64,000 nucleotides of DNA from Nocardioides kongjuensis (GTDB taxonomy: Bacteria; Actinomycetota; Actinomycetes; Propionibacteriales; Nocardioidaceae): assembly GCF_013409625.1 (NCBI RefSeq), contig NZ_JACCBF010000001.1, forward strand, positions 3,165,001 to 3,229,000, written 5' to 3'. The number at the start of each line of letters is the position of its first letter. Position 1 is the first letter of the stretch. Both the position numbers and the translations under genes were made by a program. This document shows positions 16,535-24,934 of this stretch, in pieces. Under the pieces are notes generated by a model, which was not told the origin of the DNA, searched no databases, and saw nothing but the letters and a program-made list of their open reading frames with translations.

Positions 16535-16619
16535 GCTTCGAGGCTGGGCGCGGTCCCTGAACGGACGCGGGTGTGCGGGTAGCCTCCCGGTGACGGTCAG
16601 GAGACCAGTGTCGAGCCGT

Positions 16620-17405
16620 TCACTGGTCCCACAGGGTCGCGATCGGCAGGCTCCACAGCCGCGGCCCGTAGACGTGGCCGCGCTGCGCGGTGTTGAGGAC
16701 CACGCCGCCCCGGAAACGTCCGCCGGCGCGCCGCTCGAGCGCGTGCAGCGAGGTGAACTGGTGCGGGCGCAGGCCGGCGGCGGTGCGTACCTCGATCCCG
16801 AACACGCTGTCGTCGGGCAGCTCGACGACCAGGTCGACCTCGAGACCGTTGCGCTCGCGCAGGTGGGCGACCCGGTGCTCGACGGCACTGGTCCCCTGTT
16901 GCCGCAGCAGCTCGGCCGCGACCACGGTTCGCAGCAGCGGCGCCAGCTCGTGCCGGCCGGAGAAGGCGAGGAGGTCAGCCGGCGTGTGACCGGCCAGGTG
17001 CCGGGCCAGGGCCGGGTCGTCGAACACCACGCGGGGGCGCCCGATGGCCCGCTTCGCCGCCGACGAGCGCGACCCCGGCAGCAGCCGGAGCACGCCGATC
17101 TCGACCAGGACGTCGACGTACGGCTGGAGGGTGGTGGGCGGGATGCCTGCCGCGGCACCGAGCCGGGCCTTGTTGAGCTCGCCCATCGGCGGGTCCGCGA
17201 GCGCTGCGAGCAGCGCCGCCAGCCGTGCCGGGTCGGTACGCCGGACCGCACGTGTCTGCCCCGCGATCCGCAGCAGCTCGTCGTCGGTCACGGTGCGGGC
17301 CATCGCGGCGACGTACCGTTCGAGGTCCCAGGAGGTCCGCAGGTCACCCGGGACGGTTCCCCGGGAGCCCAGACGGGCGACGAAGTCGGCGGCCACGGAC
17401 AGCAA
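16620..17405 (-). CDS. DUF4143 domain protein lacking the usual ATPase domain
   Basis: A 261-residue protein equal to the C-terminal part of AAA/DUF4143 proteins. A winged-helix-like block ([32 protein letters not shown]) is followed by a nuclease-like DUF4143 segment with [20 protein letters not shown] and [10 protein letters not shown]. Family members normally begin with about 200 residues of P-loop ATPase, absent here. A TTG at 17405 has a perfect AGGAGG 8 bases upstream, which argues for a genuine stand-alone gene rather than a decayed remnant. No P-loop is visible in the upstream 157 bases in any frame. Function unknown. Confidence 0.7.
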   Translation of the reverse strand: MLSVAADFVARLGSRGTVPGDLRTSWDLERYVAAMARTVTDDELLRIAGQTRAVRRTDPARLAALLAALADPPMGELNKARLGAAAGIPPTTLQPYVDVLVEIGVLRLLPGSRSSAAKRAIGRPRVVFDDPALARHLAGHTPADLLAFSGRHELAPLLRTVVAAELLRQQGTSAVEHRVAHLRERNGLEVDLVVELPDDSVFGIEVRTAAGLRPHQFTSLHALERRAGGRFRGGVVLNTAQRGHVYGPRLWSLPIATLWDQ

Positions 17406-17562
17406 GCGTAGGGCCTCCTGGCGCCAAACTCGTCGATTTGTCTATCGAACCCCCAGCGATGTCCCGCTGGCAGGGAATGCGTGGCACGATGACCGGGCCC
17501 GAGGGGTACAGATGACGTCCCCCGGCACCGCGATGCACCCTGAAAGGACAGGTCGCCACGGC

Positions 17563-18477
17563 ATGACGCAGACGCACAGCGACTACCGCCTCAGCCAGCT
17601 GGACCAGCTGGAGGCAGAGTCGATCCACATCTTCCGCGAGGTCGCGGCCGAGTTCGAGAAGCCGGTCCTGATGTTCTCGGGCGGCAAGGACTCCATCGTC
17701 ATGCTCCGGCTGGCGGAGAAGGCCTTCTACCCGGCGAAGATCCCGTTCTCGATCCTCCAGGTCGACACCGGCCTGGACTTCCCCGAGGTCATGGAGACCC
17801 GGGACCGCTGGGTCGCCCGGCTCGGCGTGAACCTCGTGGTGGCGAGCATCGACGACGCGATCAAGAACGGGATCATCCCCGACGCCGCGAAGATCAGCCG
17901 CAACCGCCTGCAGATCCCGACGCTGCTCAACGCGATCGAGGAGAACGGCTTCACCGCCGCCTTCGGTGGCGGTCGCCGCGACGAGGAGAAGGCCCGCGCC
18001 AAGGAGCGCGTCTACTCCCACCGCGACGAGTTCGGCCAGTGGGACCCGAAGAACCAGCGCCCCGAGCTCTGGAGCCTCTACAACGGCCGCCTGCACGAGG
18101 GCGAGCACATGCGGATCTTCCCGATCTCCAACTGGACCGAGCTCGACGTCTGGGACTACATCGGCCGCGAGGGCATCGAGATCCCGAGCATCTACTACTC
18201 CCACCAGCGCCGCGTGTTCGTGCGCGACGGCATGCTGATGAGCGAGACCCCGCTCAACCCGCTGCGCGAGGGCGAGGTCGTCGAGGAGCGGACCGTGCGG
18301 TTCCGCACCTGCGGCGACATCACGCTGACCGGCTGCGTCGAGAGCACCGCGTCCACGATCGCCGAGATCATCGACGAGGTCGCCGTGGCCCGCAAGACCG
18401 AGCGCGGCGCGACCCGCGGCGACGACCGGTTCTCCGAGGCTGCCATGGAGGACCGCAAGAAGGAGGGCTACTTCTGA
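17563..18477 (+). CDS. cysD: Sulfate adenylyltransferase subunit 2
   Basis: A 304-residue PP-loop subunit that makes APS from ATP and sulfate with CysN. The PP-loop FSGGKDSIVMLRLAEKAF is near residue 42. DTGLDFPEVMETRD, FGGGRRDEEKARAKER and the C-terminal FRTCGDITLTGCVEST are diagnostic. ATG 17563 gives the usual N-terminus; GAAAGGACA lies about 14 bases upstream, so the in-frame ATG at 17533 is a possible alternative. The stop overlaps the cysN ATG (TGATGG). The 157-base upstream region has no gene and no riboswitch that I recognise. Confidence 0.95.
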   Translation: MTQTHSDYRLSQLDQLEAESIHIFREVAAEFEKPVLMFSGGKDSIVMLRLAEKAFYPAKIPFSILQVDTGLDFPEVMETRDRWVARLGVNLVVASIDDAIKNGIIPDAAKISRNRLQIPTLLNAIEENGFTAAFGGGRRDEEKARAKERVYSHRDEFGQWDPKNQRPELWSLYNGRLHEGEHMRIFPISNWTELDVWDYIGREGIEIPSIYYSHQRRVFVRDGMLMSETPLNPLREGEVVEERTVRFRTCGDITLTGCVESTASTIAEIIDEVAVARKTERGATRGDDRFSEAAMEDRKKEGYF

Positions 18478-19748
18478 TGGCCGGCACCAACACCGGAACT
18501 GGCATGGACCTGCTCCGCTTCGCGACCGCTGGCTCGGTCGACGACGGCAAGTCGACCCTCATCGGGCGCCTGCTGCTCGACTCGAAGTCGATCTTCGAGG
18601 ACCAGCTCGAGGCGGTCGAGGCCACCAGCGAGGCGAAGGGGTACGACTACACCGACCTCGCGCTGCTGACCGACGGCCTGCGCTCCGAGCGCGAGCAGGG
18701 CATCACGATCGACGTGGCGTACCGCTACTTCGCGACGCCCAACCGCAAGTTCATCATCGCCGACACCCCGGGCCACGTGCAGTACACGCGCAACATGGTC
18801 ACCGGCGCCTCGACCGCCGACCTCGGCCTGGTGCTCGTCGACGCCCGCCAGGGCCTCACCGAGCAGTCGCGCCGGCACGCGGTGATCCTGTCGCTGCTGC
18901 GCGTCCCGCACCTCGTGCTGGCCGTGAACAAGATGGACCTCGTCGACTTCGACCAGAGCATCTACGAGAACATCTACCGCGAGTTCACGCAGTTCGCGAC
19001 CAAGCTCAACGTGCCCGACCTCGAGGTCATCCCGATCTCGGCGCTGCAGGGCGACAACGTCGTGACCCGCTCCGAGAACATGCCGTGGTACTCCGGTCCC
19101 ACGCTCATGCACCACCTCGAACACGTGCACGTCGCCTCCGACCGCGACCTGATCGACGCGCGCTTCCCGGTGCAGTACGTCATCCGCCCGAAGTCGGACG
19201 AGTTCCACGACTACCGCGGCTACGCCGGCCAGGTCGCCGGTGGCGTCCTCAAGCCGGGCGACGAGGTCGTCGTACTGCCCTCCGGCATGACCTCGAAGAT
19301 CGCCAGGATCGACCTGTTCGACCAGGAGATCACCGAGGCCTTCCCGCCGATGAGCGTGACGGTCCACCTCGAGGACGACGTCGACGTCTCGCGCGGCGAC
19401 ATGATCGCGCGGGTCAAGAACGCCCCGGCCCCGAGCCAGGACATCGACGCGATGGTCTGCTGGATGACCACCGCCCCGCTGCAGCCGCGGCAGAAGCTGG
19501 CGATCAAGCACACGACCCGCACGGGCCGCGCGCTGGTCAAGGACATCCAGTACCGCCTCGACGTCAACACGCTGCACCGCGACCAGGCGACCAACGAGCT
19601 CGGCGTCAACGAGATCGGCCGCGTCACGCTGCGCACCACGGTGCCGCTGCTGTGCGACCCGTACTCCAAGAACCGCACCACCGGCTCGTTCATCCTGATC
19701 GACGAGGCGACCGGCGTGACCGTCGGCGCGGGCATGATCAACGGCTGA
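18477..19748 (+). CDS. cysN: Sulfate adenylyltransferase subunit 1 (GTPase)
   Basis: A 423-residue EF-Tu-like GTPase driving the CysD reaction. G1 is AGSVDDGKSTLIGR, the switch EREQGITIDVAYRYF, G3 DTPGHVQYTRNM and G4 NKMDLVD. Two beta-barrel domains follow. The protein ends at GAGMING without the C-terminal APS kinase seen in CysNC proteins; that kinase is supplied by the fusion gene at 11968. The stop TGA (19746-19748) is the first three bases of a long palindrome. Confidence 0.95.
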   Translation: MAGTNTGTGMDLLRFATAGSVDDGKSTLIGRLLLDSKSIFEDQLEAVEATSEAKGYDYTDLALLTDGLRSEREQGITIDVAYRYFATPNRKFIIADTPGHVQYTRNMVTGASTADLGLVLVDARQGLTEQSRRHAVILSLLRVPHLVLAVNKMDLVDFDQSIYENIYREFTQFATKLNVPDLEVIPISALQGDNVVTRSENMPWYSGPTLMHHLEHVHVASDRDLIDARFPVQYVIRPKSDEFHDYRGYAGQVAGGVLKPGDEVVVLPSGMTSKIARIDLFDQEITEAFPPMSVTVHLEDDVDVSRGDMIARVKNAPAPSQDIDAMVCWMTTAPLQPRQKLAIKHTTRTGRALVKDIQYRLDVNTLHRDQATNELGVNEIGRVTLRTTVPLLCDPYSKNRTTGSFILIDEATGVTVGAGMING

Positions 19749-19869
19749 CCCGGCCCGAACTGGCTCGTAGAACCGGCCGACCCGGCAGGAACTGGCCTGA
19801 GATGCACCTCGACCCGGCAGATACTTCTGCCGGGTCGAGGTGATTTCGGAGCCAGTTCGCGCCGGGTCA
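19746..19869. repeat. Nested palindrome with 32-bp period, copy 1 (convergent junction)
   Basis: GACCCGGC modules start at 19747, 19779 and 19811, and their complements GCCGGGTC at 19829 and 19861. All are exactly 32 bp apart on each side, with 20-base conserved cores (GACCCGGCnCGAACTGGCTC) and 12-base variable spacers. The innermost pair forms a perfect 17-bp hairpin (19805-19842) with a TACT loop. The outer arms (19746-19766 and 19849-19869) match with one mismatch and contain the stop codons of both cysN and ygfZ. It presumably terminates both genes. Confidence 0.9.
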
Positions 19870-20838
19870 GCGGTGGGGGCGGAAGTGCAGGCCGACCTCG
19901 GGGTCGACGACGACCTCCTGAGCGGCGGGCAGCCCGTCGACGACGAGCTGGGCGGCGACGTCGGTGTTGCGCTTGAGCAGCGCGAGCGCGATCGGGCCGA
20001 GCTCGTGGTGGCGGGCCGAGGAGCCGACGACGCCGACCGCGCGGCCGCCGGCCTCGGGCAGCACCTCGGTCCCGGGCGCGGGGAGCCGGTTCTCGGAGCC
20101 GTCGAGGTGGAGCAGGGTGAGCCGACGGGGCGGCTTGCCGAGGTTGTGGACCCTGGCGACCGTCTCCTGGCCGCGGTAGCAGCCCTTGTCGAGGTGGACG
20201 GCGTTCCACGGCTCGTCGGCGATCCAGCCGACCTCGTTGGGGATGGTGCGCTCGTCGGTGTCGATGCCGAAGCGCGGCTCGCCACGCTCGATGCGCAGTG
20301 CCTCGAAGGCCCACAGACCGGCAGCCGGCCCCGCCGCGTCGGCGTACGACGCCAGCTGGTCGCGAGGCACCAGGTCGTGGCGGCCGGTGCCGACCGGGCG
20401 CCACGCGACGGCGAGGTCGCCGCTCACGTCGGTGATCTCGACGCGCATCATGAACTTCATCCGCTCGAGGAACTCGATCAGCGCGGCCGCACGGCCGGGC
20501 TCGGTGTGGGCGGTGAACGCCTCGCCGTCGTCGACGCCGGTGAAGGCGTGCTCGACGTGGCCCTGCGGCGAGAGGACGAGGCCGGAGATCCATTTCCCGG
20601 CGGGCAGGCCGTCGAAGTACTGGGTGGTGATCGAGTGCAGCCAGCTCAGCCGGTCCGGGCCGGCGACGCGGAACACGTCACGGTGGGAGAGGTCGACGAA
20701 GCCCTCGCCGGCCGCGAGAGCCCGCTGCTCGCCGTACAGGCTGCCGTAGTGGGCCGCGACCCCGGCGTCGATGCCCTCGCCGGCGACGGCGCCGGGGAGG
20801 GCGAGGAGGGGGCTGGTGCGGGTCAGGTGGGCGGTCAT
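19867..20838 (-). CDS. ygfZ: Folate-binding protein YgfZ / GcvT-like, Fe-S cluster repair
   Basis: A 323-residue tetrahydrofolate-binding protein of the YgfZ/IBA57 family, which assists assembly or repair of certain Fe-S enzymes. The signature KGCYRGQETVARVHN (K-G-C-Y-x-G-Q-E) is present near residue 215, after an N-terminal GcvT-like half (VDLSHRDVFRVAGPDRLSWL). ATG 20838 overlaps the stop of the cytidylyltransferase gene by 4 bases. It is last gene in the leftward group fur, cytidylyltransferase, ygfZ. Confidence 0.92.
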   Translation of the reverse strand: MTAHLTRTSPLLALPGAVAGEGIDAGVAAHYGSLYGEQRALAAGEGFVDLSHRDVFRVAGPDRLSWLHSITTQYFDGLPAGKWISGLVLSPQGHVEHAFTGVDDGEAFTAHTEPGRAAALIEFLERMKFMMRVEITDVSGDLAVAWRPVGTGRHDLVPRDQLASYADAAGPAAGLWAFEALRIERGEPRFGIDTDERTIPNEVGWIADEPWNAVHLDKGCYRGQETVARVHNLGKPPRRLTLLHLDGSENRLPAPGTEVLPEAGGRAVGVVGSSARHHELGPIALALLKRNTDVAAQLVVDGLPAAQEVVVDPEVGLHFRPHR

Positions 20839-21302
20839 GTGAGGTCCCGGTAGTGCTCGAGGAGGCGGGTGAGGGTGCCGAGGGCTGCCTGCATCTCCTC
20901 GATGTGGGCCGGGTCGAGCGTGCGGAGCATCTCCTTGATCTCGGTGCTCGACACACCCGAGGTGCGCGGCAGGTACCTCACCTCGCAAACGTCGGAGAGG
21001 TCGTCGAACTTCCCGGCCCAGTCGTCGCCCATCACGAACAGGTCGACACCGTGCTCGACGATGTCGGCACGCTTCTGGTCCCACGAGCGCTCCGGCAGCA
21101 CCAGGTCGACGCCCTTGATCGCGCCGACGATGGCAGCGCGGTCGTCGTACGACACGACCGACCTCTTGCCCTTGCCCGCGTTGAACTCGTCGGTCGAGAC
21201 GCCCACGACCAGGCGGTCGCCCATCCCGGCGAGGCGCTCGATCAGCCGCAGGTGGCCGATGTGGAACAGGTCGAAGGTGCCGTAGGTCAGCACGGTGGTC
21301 AC
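20835..21302 (-). CDS. Glycerol-3-phosphate cytidylyltransferase-like (TagD family)
   Basis: A 155-residue nucleotidyltransferase. GTFDLFHIGHLRLIERL contains the HxGH CTP-binding site. A second motif, RTSGVSSTEI, resembles RTxGxSTT of TagD/CTP transferases. It likely forms CDP-glycerol or a related CDP-activated compound for an envelope polymer; the exact acceptor is not shown by sequence. GTG 21302 overlaps the fur stop by 4 bases, an odd pairing with a metal regulator that points to operon convenience or metal-linked envelope change. Confidence 0.82.
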   Translation of the reverse strand: MTTVLTYGTFDLFHIGHLRLIERLAGMGDRLVVGVSTDEFNAGKGKRSVVSYDDRAAIVGAIKGVDLVLPERSWDQKRADIVEHGVDLFVMGDDWAGKFDDLSDVCEVRYLPRTSGVSSTEIKEMLRTLDPAHIEEMQAALGTLTRLLEHYRDLT

Positions 21303-21724
21303 GGGGTCGCTCCTTCGCAGCGGGCGCAGCGCCCGTGGACGGTGAGGTGGCCGAGGTCGGCGACGAATCCCCGGGCGGCGAGGGCGGCGACGAAGGGGGC
21401 CGCCTCGGCCTCGTCCACGGAGATCACGTCGCCGCAGCCGCGGCACACCAGGTGGAAGTGCACGTGCCCGCGCGTCGAGTGGTACGTCGGCGCGCGGTCC
21501 GTGAGGTGCGCGTGCCGGACCAGGCCCAGCTCCTCGAGCACCTCGAGCGTGCGGTAGACGGTGGAGGCGTTGATCGTGCTCACCGTCTGCTGGACGTGGG
21601 CCAGCACCTCGTCGGGGGTGGCGTGGCCGAGCGCGTCGACCGCGCCGAGGATCAGCTCGCGCTGGGGCGTGAGGCGGTAGCCCTTCTCGCGGAGGGCTGC
21701 CCGCCAGTCTGCCTCCTCAGGCAC
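21299..21724 (-). CDS. Fur-family metalloregulator
   Basis: A 141-residue winged-helix regulator. The DNA-binding half has YRLTPQRELILGAVDAL and INASTVYRTLEVLEELGLV. The metal half has HVHFHLVCRGCGDVISVDE and ends CARC, forming the structural CxxC...CxxC zinc site plus a His-rich regulatory site. Iron (Fur), zinc (Zur) or peroxide (PerR) sensing cannot be separated by eye. Start GTG 21724; it overlaps the nitrobindin stop by 8 bases, so the four-gene leftward set from 22211 to 19867 is probably one operon. Confidence 0.9.
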   Translation of the reverse strand: MPEEADWRAALREKGYRLTPQRELILGAVDALGHATPDEVLAHVQQTVSTINASTVYRTLEVLEELGLVRHAHLTDRAPTYHSTRGHVHFHLVCRGCGDVISVDEAEAAPFVAALAARGFVADLGHLTVHGRCARCEGATP

Positions 21725-22211
21725 GCTTGAGCCTCGCCCACAGGTGCGGCTGGAGGGGCTGGCCCATCGCAGCCATGTCGAACGCGTAGAGCAGGTCGCC
21801 CTCGACGTTGCCGTAGAGGCGCTTGCCGGCGGTGTACTCCTTGGCGGTCTCGGTGCGGGCCACCGCGTCGGTGGTCCACTCGAACTTGCCGTTGTCGGCC
21901 TCGCCGTGCCAGATCTCCGCGATGCCCGTGTTGTGGGTCAGCAGGATCTCGAAGCGGCCCTCGCCGACACCGCGGATGAACCCGGTCTCGATCGCGGCGT
22001 CGCGGACCTTCTCGTTGTTCTCGTCGATGATCCACGAGCGCGCCATGTAGTGGAAGAACGGGCGCCCGTCGTGGGTGAAGATCAGCTCCTGGCCGAACTG
22101 GAACGAGTCGATCGTCGGGTAGTCGCCGTGGCCGTTGCCACGCCACGTGCCGAGCATCCACGCGATCGGTCCGCAGTTGGGGTGCAGGTTGTCGGGAAGT
22201 TCGAAGGCCAC
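21717..22211 (-). CDS. Nitrobindin-like heme-binding beta-barrel (FABP family)
   Basis: A 164-residue ten-stranded barrel protein. The family motif GTWRGNGHGDYPTIDSFQFGQEL is split across residues about 20-42; the mid-protein HNTGIAEIWHGEADNG and C-terminal GNVEGDLLYAFDMAAMG fit actinobacterial nitrobindins. These bind ferric heme and can isomerise peroxynitrite to nitrate. GTG 22211 lies 8 bases after TAGAAT, i.e. leaderless, back to back with the DsrE promoter. Confidence 0.88.
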   Translation of the reverse strand: MAFELPDNLHPNCGPIAWMLGTWRGNGHGDYPTIDSFQFGQELIFTHDGRPFFHYMARSWIIDENNEKVRDAAIETGFIRGVGEGRFEILLTHNTGIAEIWHGEADNGKFEWTTDAVARTETAKEYTAGKRLYGNVEGDLLYAFDMAAMGQPLQPHLWARLKRA

Positions 22212-22219
22212 GACGGGCC

Positions 22220-22225
22220 ATTCTA
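22220..22225 (-). promoter_or_regulatory. Leaderless -10 hexamer for the nitrobindin gene
   Basis: TAGAAT on the minus strand, 8 bases before GTG 22211. It lies only 10 bases from the oppositely directed TAGGCT of the DsrE gene. Confidence 0.55.
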
Positions 22226-22234
22226 GGCTCTGCG

Positions 22235-22240
22235 TAGGCT
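22235..22240 (+). promoter_or_regulatory. Leaderless -10 hexamer for the DsrE gene
   Basis: TAGGCT followed by 7 bases and ATG 22248, with no room for a ribosome-binding site. Confidence 0.6.
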
Positions 22241-22247
22241 CTGACCC

Positions 22248-22610
22248 ATGTCGCGCAGCCTCGTCGTGAAGGTCACCTGCGGAGCCGACGACCCGGAGCG
22301 CTGCAACCAGGCCTTCACCGTGGCCGCTGCGGCCGCCGTCTCGGGCGTCCCGGTCTCGATCTGGCTCACCGGGGAGGCCGCCTGGCTGGCGGTCCCCGGC
22401 CGCTCCGCCGAGCTCGAGCTGCCGCTCGCGACGCCCCTGCCCGACCTGGTCGACGCGATCCTGGCCTCGGGCTCGGTGACCGTGTGCGCGCAGTGCGCGG
22501 CACGGCGCTCGCTGTCGGAGGCCGACCTGCTGGCCGGCGTACGCATCGCGGGGGCGCCGGTGTTCGTCGAGGAAGTCCTGGGTGAGGGCGTCCAGGCCCT
22601 CGTCTACTGA
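22248..22610 (+). CDS. DsrE-family protein
   Basis: A 120-residue single-domain DsrE/DsrF-like protein. The N-terminal strand SLVVKVTCGADDPERCNQAF is followed by VPVSIWLTGEAAWL and a Cys pair in VTVCAQCAARRSL. Relatives relay sulfur through persulfides in tRNA thiolation or sulfur oxidation; the CAQC here could serve such a role, but this is inference. It heads a rightward run with the SGNH lipoprotein and dtd (12 and 11 base gaps). Confidence 0.8.
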   Translation: MSRSLVVKVTCGADDPERCNQAFTVAAAAAVSGVPVSIWLTGEAAWLAVPGRSAELELPLATPLPDLVDAILASGSVTVCAQCAARRSLSEADLLAGVRIAGAPVFVEEVLGEGVQALVY

Positions 22611-22622
22611 GAGGGTTCTCCC

Positions 22623-23468
22623 ATGCGTCGCGCCTCCGCCCTGCTCCTGGCGGCCGCCCTGGCGGTCACGCTCAGCGCCTGTGAGAAGTCCACCGCCTCG
22701 AAGCGCGAGTACGTCGCGCTCGGCGACTCCTACACCGCCGGTCCCCTGATCGGGCGCGCCGACGGGCGCAACGGCTGCGTGCGCTCGCGCAACAACTACC
22801 CGCACCTGCTGGCGAAGAAGGCGGAGCTCGACCTCACCGACGTCAGCTGCTCGGCGGCGCCCACCGAGGCCGCCGAGGGCGAGCAGAAGATCCGGACGCG
22901 CTCGATCGCGCCGCAGCTCGACGCGGTGGAGCCCTCCACGGACCTGGTCACGATCGGGCTCGGCCTCAACGACCTCGGCCTCTCGGTCCGGGTGTTCATC
23001 AAGTGCGTGCAGCTGGGCATGAGCGACCCCGACGGGGCGCCGTGCACCGAGGCGGACCAGGCGGCCGGCGCCAACGACATCCAGGCGGCGCTCGACCAGA
23101 TGCCGGACCGGATCGGCGGGGTCGTCGACGCGGTCCGCTCGAAGGCGCCGAAGGCCGAGGTCGTGCTGGTGGGCTACCCCACGATCTTCCCGGCCGAGGG
23201 CACCTGCAGCGAGCTCGGTATCGCGGCGGCCGACGTACCGCTGGTCCAGCACGTCGTCGACAGCCTCAACGCGACGATGGCGTCGGTGGCCGACGAGCGC
23301 GGAGCGACGTACCTCGACACCGCGACGCCGAGCCGCGGCCACGACATCTGCGCCGACGACCCGTGGATCGCCGGCTCGGCGCCGGCCAAGGGCCGCCGCG
23401 GGCTCGCCTGGCACCCGTACGCCGAGGAGCAGGTCATGATCGCCGACCTGCTCGCCGACCTGGTCTGA
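22623..23468 (+). CDS. SGNH/GDSL hydrolase lipoprotein
   Basis: A 281-residue secreted esterase/lipase-like protein. A lipoprotein signal ends LSAC (Cys about 20). Block I is [11 protein letters not shown] with the nucleophile Ser, block [11 protein letters not shown] supplies Gly/Asn, and block V near the C-terminus is [10 protein letters not shown] with the catalytic His. Three Cys pairs fit an exported, disulfide-bonded SGNH fold as in Streptomyces lipases and NocE-like enzymes. It probably deacylates a lipid or glycan outside the membrane. Confidence 0.9.
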   Translation: MRRASALLLAAALAVTLSACEKSTASKREYVALGDSYTAGPLIGRADGRNGCVRSRNNYPHLLAKKAELDLTDVSCSAAPTEAAEGEQKIRTRSIAPQLDAVEPSTDLVTIGLGLNDLGLSVRVFIKCVQLGMSDPDGAPCTEADQAAGANDIQAALDQMPDRIGGVVDAVRSKAPKAEVVLVGYPTIFPAEGTCSELGIAAADVPLVQHVVDSLNATMASVADERGATYLDTATPSRGHDICADDPWIAGSAPAKGRRGLAWHPYAEEQVMIADLLADLV

Positions 23469-23479
23469 GGAGGAGCGTC

Positions 23480-23908
23480 GTGCGCGCGGTGCTCCAGCGG
23501 GTCGCCTCCGCCTCGGTGGTCGTCGACGGAGAGGTGGTCGGAGCGATCGACTCCCCCGGGCTGCTCGTCTACCTCGGCGTCACGCACTCCGACGGCGACG
23601 CCGAGGTCGCCTGGATGGCCCGCAAGATCCGGGACCTGCGGATCCTCGAGGAGGAACGGTCGGTCGGCGAGACCGGCGGGCCCGTGCTGGTGGTCTCCCA
23701 GTTCACGCTCTACGGCGACGCCCGCAAGGGCCGTCGCCCCACCTGGATCGCCGCCGCCCCGGGCCCGGTCAGCGAGCCGCTCTACGAGGCGGTGTGCGAT
23801 GCACTGGCCGCCGCCGGGACACCCGTCCACAAGGGCGTGTTCGGCGCGGACATGAAGGTGAGCTCGGTCAACGACGGACCGTTCACCGTGCTGCTCGAGA
23901 CCCCCTGA
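23480..23908 (+). CDS. dtd: D-aminoacyl-tRNA deacylase
   Basis: A 142-residue trans-editing enzyme that hydrolyses D-aminoacyl-tRNAs and mischarged glycyl-tRNA-Ala. The active-site motif SQFTLYGD (SxQxT region) is near residue 75, and the C-terminal Gly-Pro motif occurs as [13 protein letters not shown] 23480 follows GAGGAGGAG with good spacing. It ends at a palindrome shared with the convergent DUF4395 gene. Confidence 0.93.
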   Translation: MRAVLQRVASASVVVDGEVVGAIDSPGLLVYLGVTHSDGDAEVAWMARKIRDLRILEEERSVGETGGPVLVVSQFTLYGDARKGRRPTWIAAAPGPVSEPLYEAVCDALAAAGTPVHKGVFGADMKVSSVNDGPFTVLLETP

Positions 23909-23929
23909 GGGTTGCGGCACTCGCCGCGC

Positions 23930-23980
23930 ATCTGACGAATGGGCTGCGAAATGGCCTCACGCAGAGCCCATCCGTCAGAT
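23930..23980. terminator. Long palindrome between dtd and DUF4395 gene
   Basis: Arms 23930-23948 and 23960-23980 (ATCTGACGAATGGGCT-GCG against ATCTGACGGATGGGCTCTGCG) with an 11-base loop. The right arm contains the DUF4395 stop codon (23975-23977). Confidence 0.65.
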
Positions 23981-24430
23981 ACGACGCAGAAGACGCAACC
24001 CGAGCAGGTACATCTCGCAGCCGAGGCAGAACGCGAAGACCGCGTTGAGGAAGGCCGCGACGAAGGCGAACGCGGCGAAGACCTGGCCGAGGAGCACCGC
24101 GCCGGTGGCGAGGCCGAGGGTGGCGACGACGGCGAAGACCAGCCCGACGGCCTGGGCGAAGCGCGGCGGTGCGGGGTCCTCGAGGTGGTCGGGAGGAGCC
24201 AGGCGCGGCCTGACCAGGCGCCGGAAGAGCACCCCGGTCGGCGTCCTGTGGACGCCGAGCCCGGCGCCGATCGCGAAGAGCACGGCCTGGATGCCGGTCA
24301 GCACGGCGGCCACACCGGGCGCGGCGTCGGACAGCACGAGCGCGACCGCGAAGACGACCAGGGTGATCGACGCGGTGAAGCGGGGACCGCGGGGGTCGAT
24401 GCCGGCGACGGTGGGAGCAGTCGCGGACAT
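23975..24430 (-). CDS. DUF4395 family membrane protein
   Basis: A 151-residue protein with four hydrophobic helices. It starts MSATAPTVAGIDPRGPRFTA; VDPRGPRFxA is the usual DUF4395 opening. The end FCLGCEMYLLGLRLLRRI carries a conserved Cys-Leu-Gly-Cys pair that could exchange disulfides with the thioredoxin encoded immediately upstream (its stop overlaps this ATG). In mycobacteria and relatives this pair sits next to thiosulfate sulfurtransferase genes, as here. Confidence 0.85.
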   Translation of the reverse strand: MSATAPTVAGIDPRGPRFTASITLVVFAVALVLSDAAPGVAAVLTGIQAVLFAIGAGLGVHRTPTGVLFRRLVRPRLAPPDHLEDPAPPRFAQAVGLVFAVVATLGLATGAVLLGQVFAAFAFVAAFLNAVFAFCLGCEMYLLGLRLLRRI

Positions 24431-24858
24431 CAGGCCCCCTGGAGTGCGGGGAGGGCGGCGAGGACCTGCTCGCGGCGCGGAGCGCCGGCGGCACGGGTGA
24501 CCTCGTGGCCGTTGCCGTCGAGGACCAGCGTGGTGGGCGTACGACGGACGTCGAGCGCGCGGACCAGGTCGAGGTGCTCCTCGGCGTCGATCTCGACGTG
24601 GGCGACGCCGTCGACCTTGCCGGCGACGTCGGAGAGCACCACCCGGGTGGTGCGGCACGGCGCGCAGAAGGCGCTGGAGAACTGGAGCAGGGTGGCCCGC
24701 TCCCCCAGCTCGGCGTCGGGCACCGAGGCCGCGACGCTCGACCACACGGTCGGCTCGACCGTGGCAGGCGCGAAGGTGCCGTCGGTACGACGGCGGTACA
24801 GACCGAAGCCGACCGCCACGACGACGGCGGCCAGGAGCAACACGAGTCCGGGGTTCAC
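24430..24858 (-). CDS. Membrane-anchored thioredoxin-like protein
   Basis: A 142-residue protein: an N-terminal helix (LVLLLAAVVVAVGFGLY) anchors a periplasm- or cytoplasm-facing thioredoxin fold. The redox site is SAFCAPCRTT and the cis-Pro loop RRTPTTLVLDG. It resembles ThiX next to cysA2 in mycobacteria. A terminator separates it from the DUF1416 gene, so this gene and DUF4395 form their own unit or depend on read-through. Confidence 0.87.
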   Translation of the reverse strand: MNPGLVLLLAAVVVAVGFGLYRRRTDGTFAPATVEPTVWSSVAASVPDAELGERATLLQFSSAFCAPCRTTRVVLSDVAGKVDGVAHVEIDAEEHLDLVRALDVRRTPTTLVLDGNGHEVTRAAGAPRREQVLAALPALQGA

Positions 24859-24874
24859 AATTCTCCTTCAACGG

Positions 24875-24909
24875 CGACGGCGGCCCCCGGATTCCGGGAG
24901 CCGCCGTCG
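24875..24909 (-). terminator. Terminator after the DUF1416 gene
   Basis: CGACGGCGGCCCCCGG and CCGGGAGCCGCCGTCG form a 16-bp stem with one mismatch around a 3-base loop, starting 26 bases beyond the DUF1416 stop on the minus strand. Confidence 0.7.
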
Positions 24910-24934
24910 TCGTGCATCACAGTCCTCGCAGGCC

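Noticed and set aside
17406..17562. Riboswitch or Cys leader peptide before cysD
   Set aside because: A short hairpin (CAGCG...CGCTG) is present, but there is no Cys-rich ORF and no riboswitch core I recognise.
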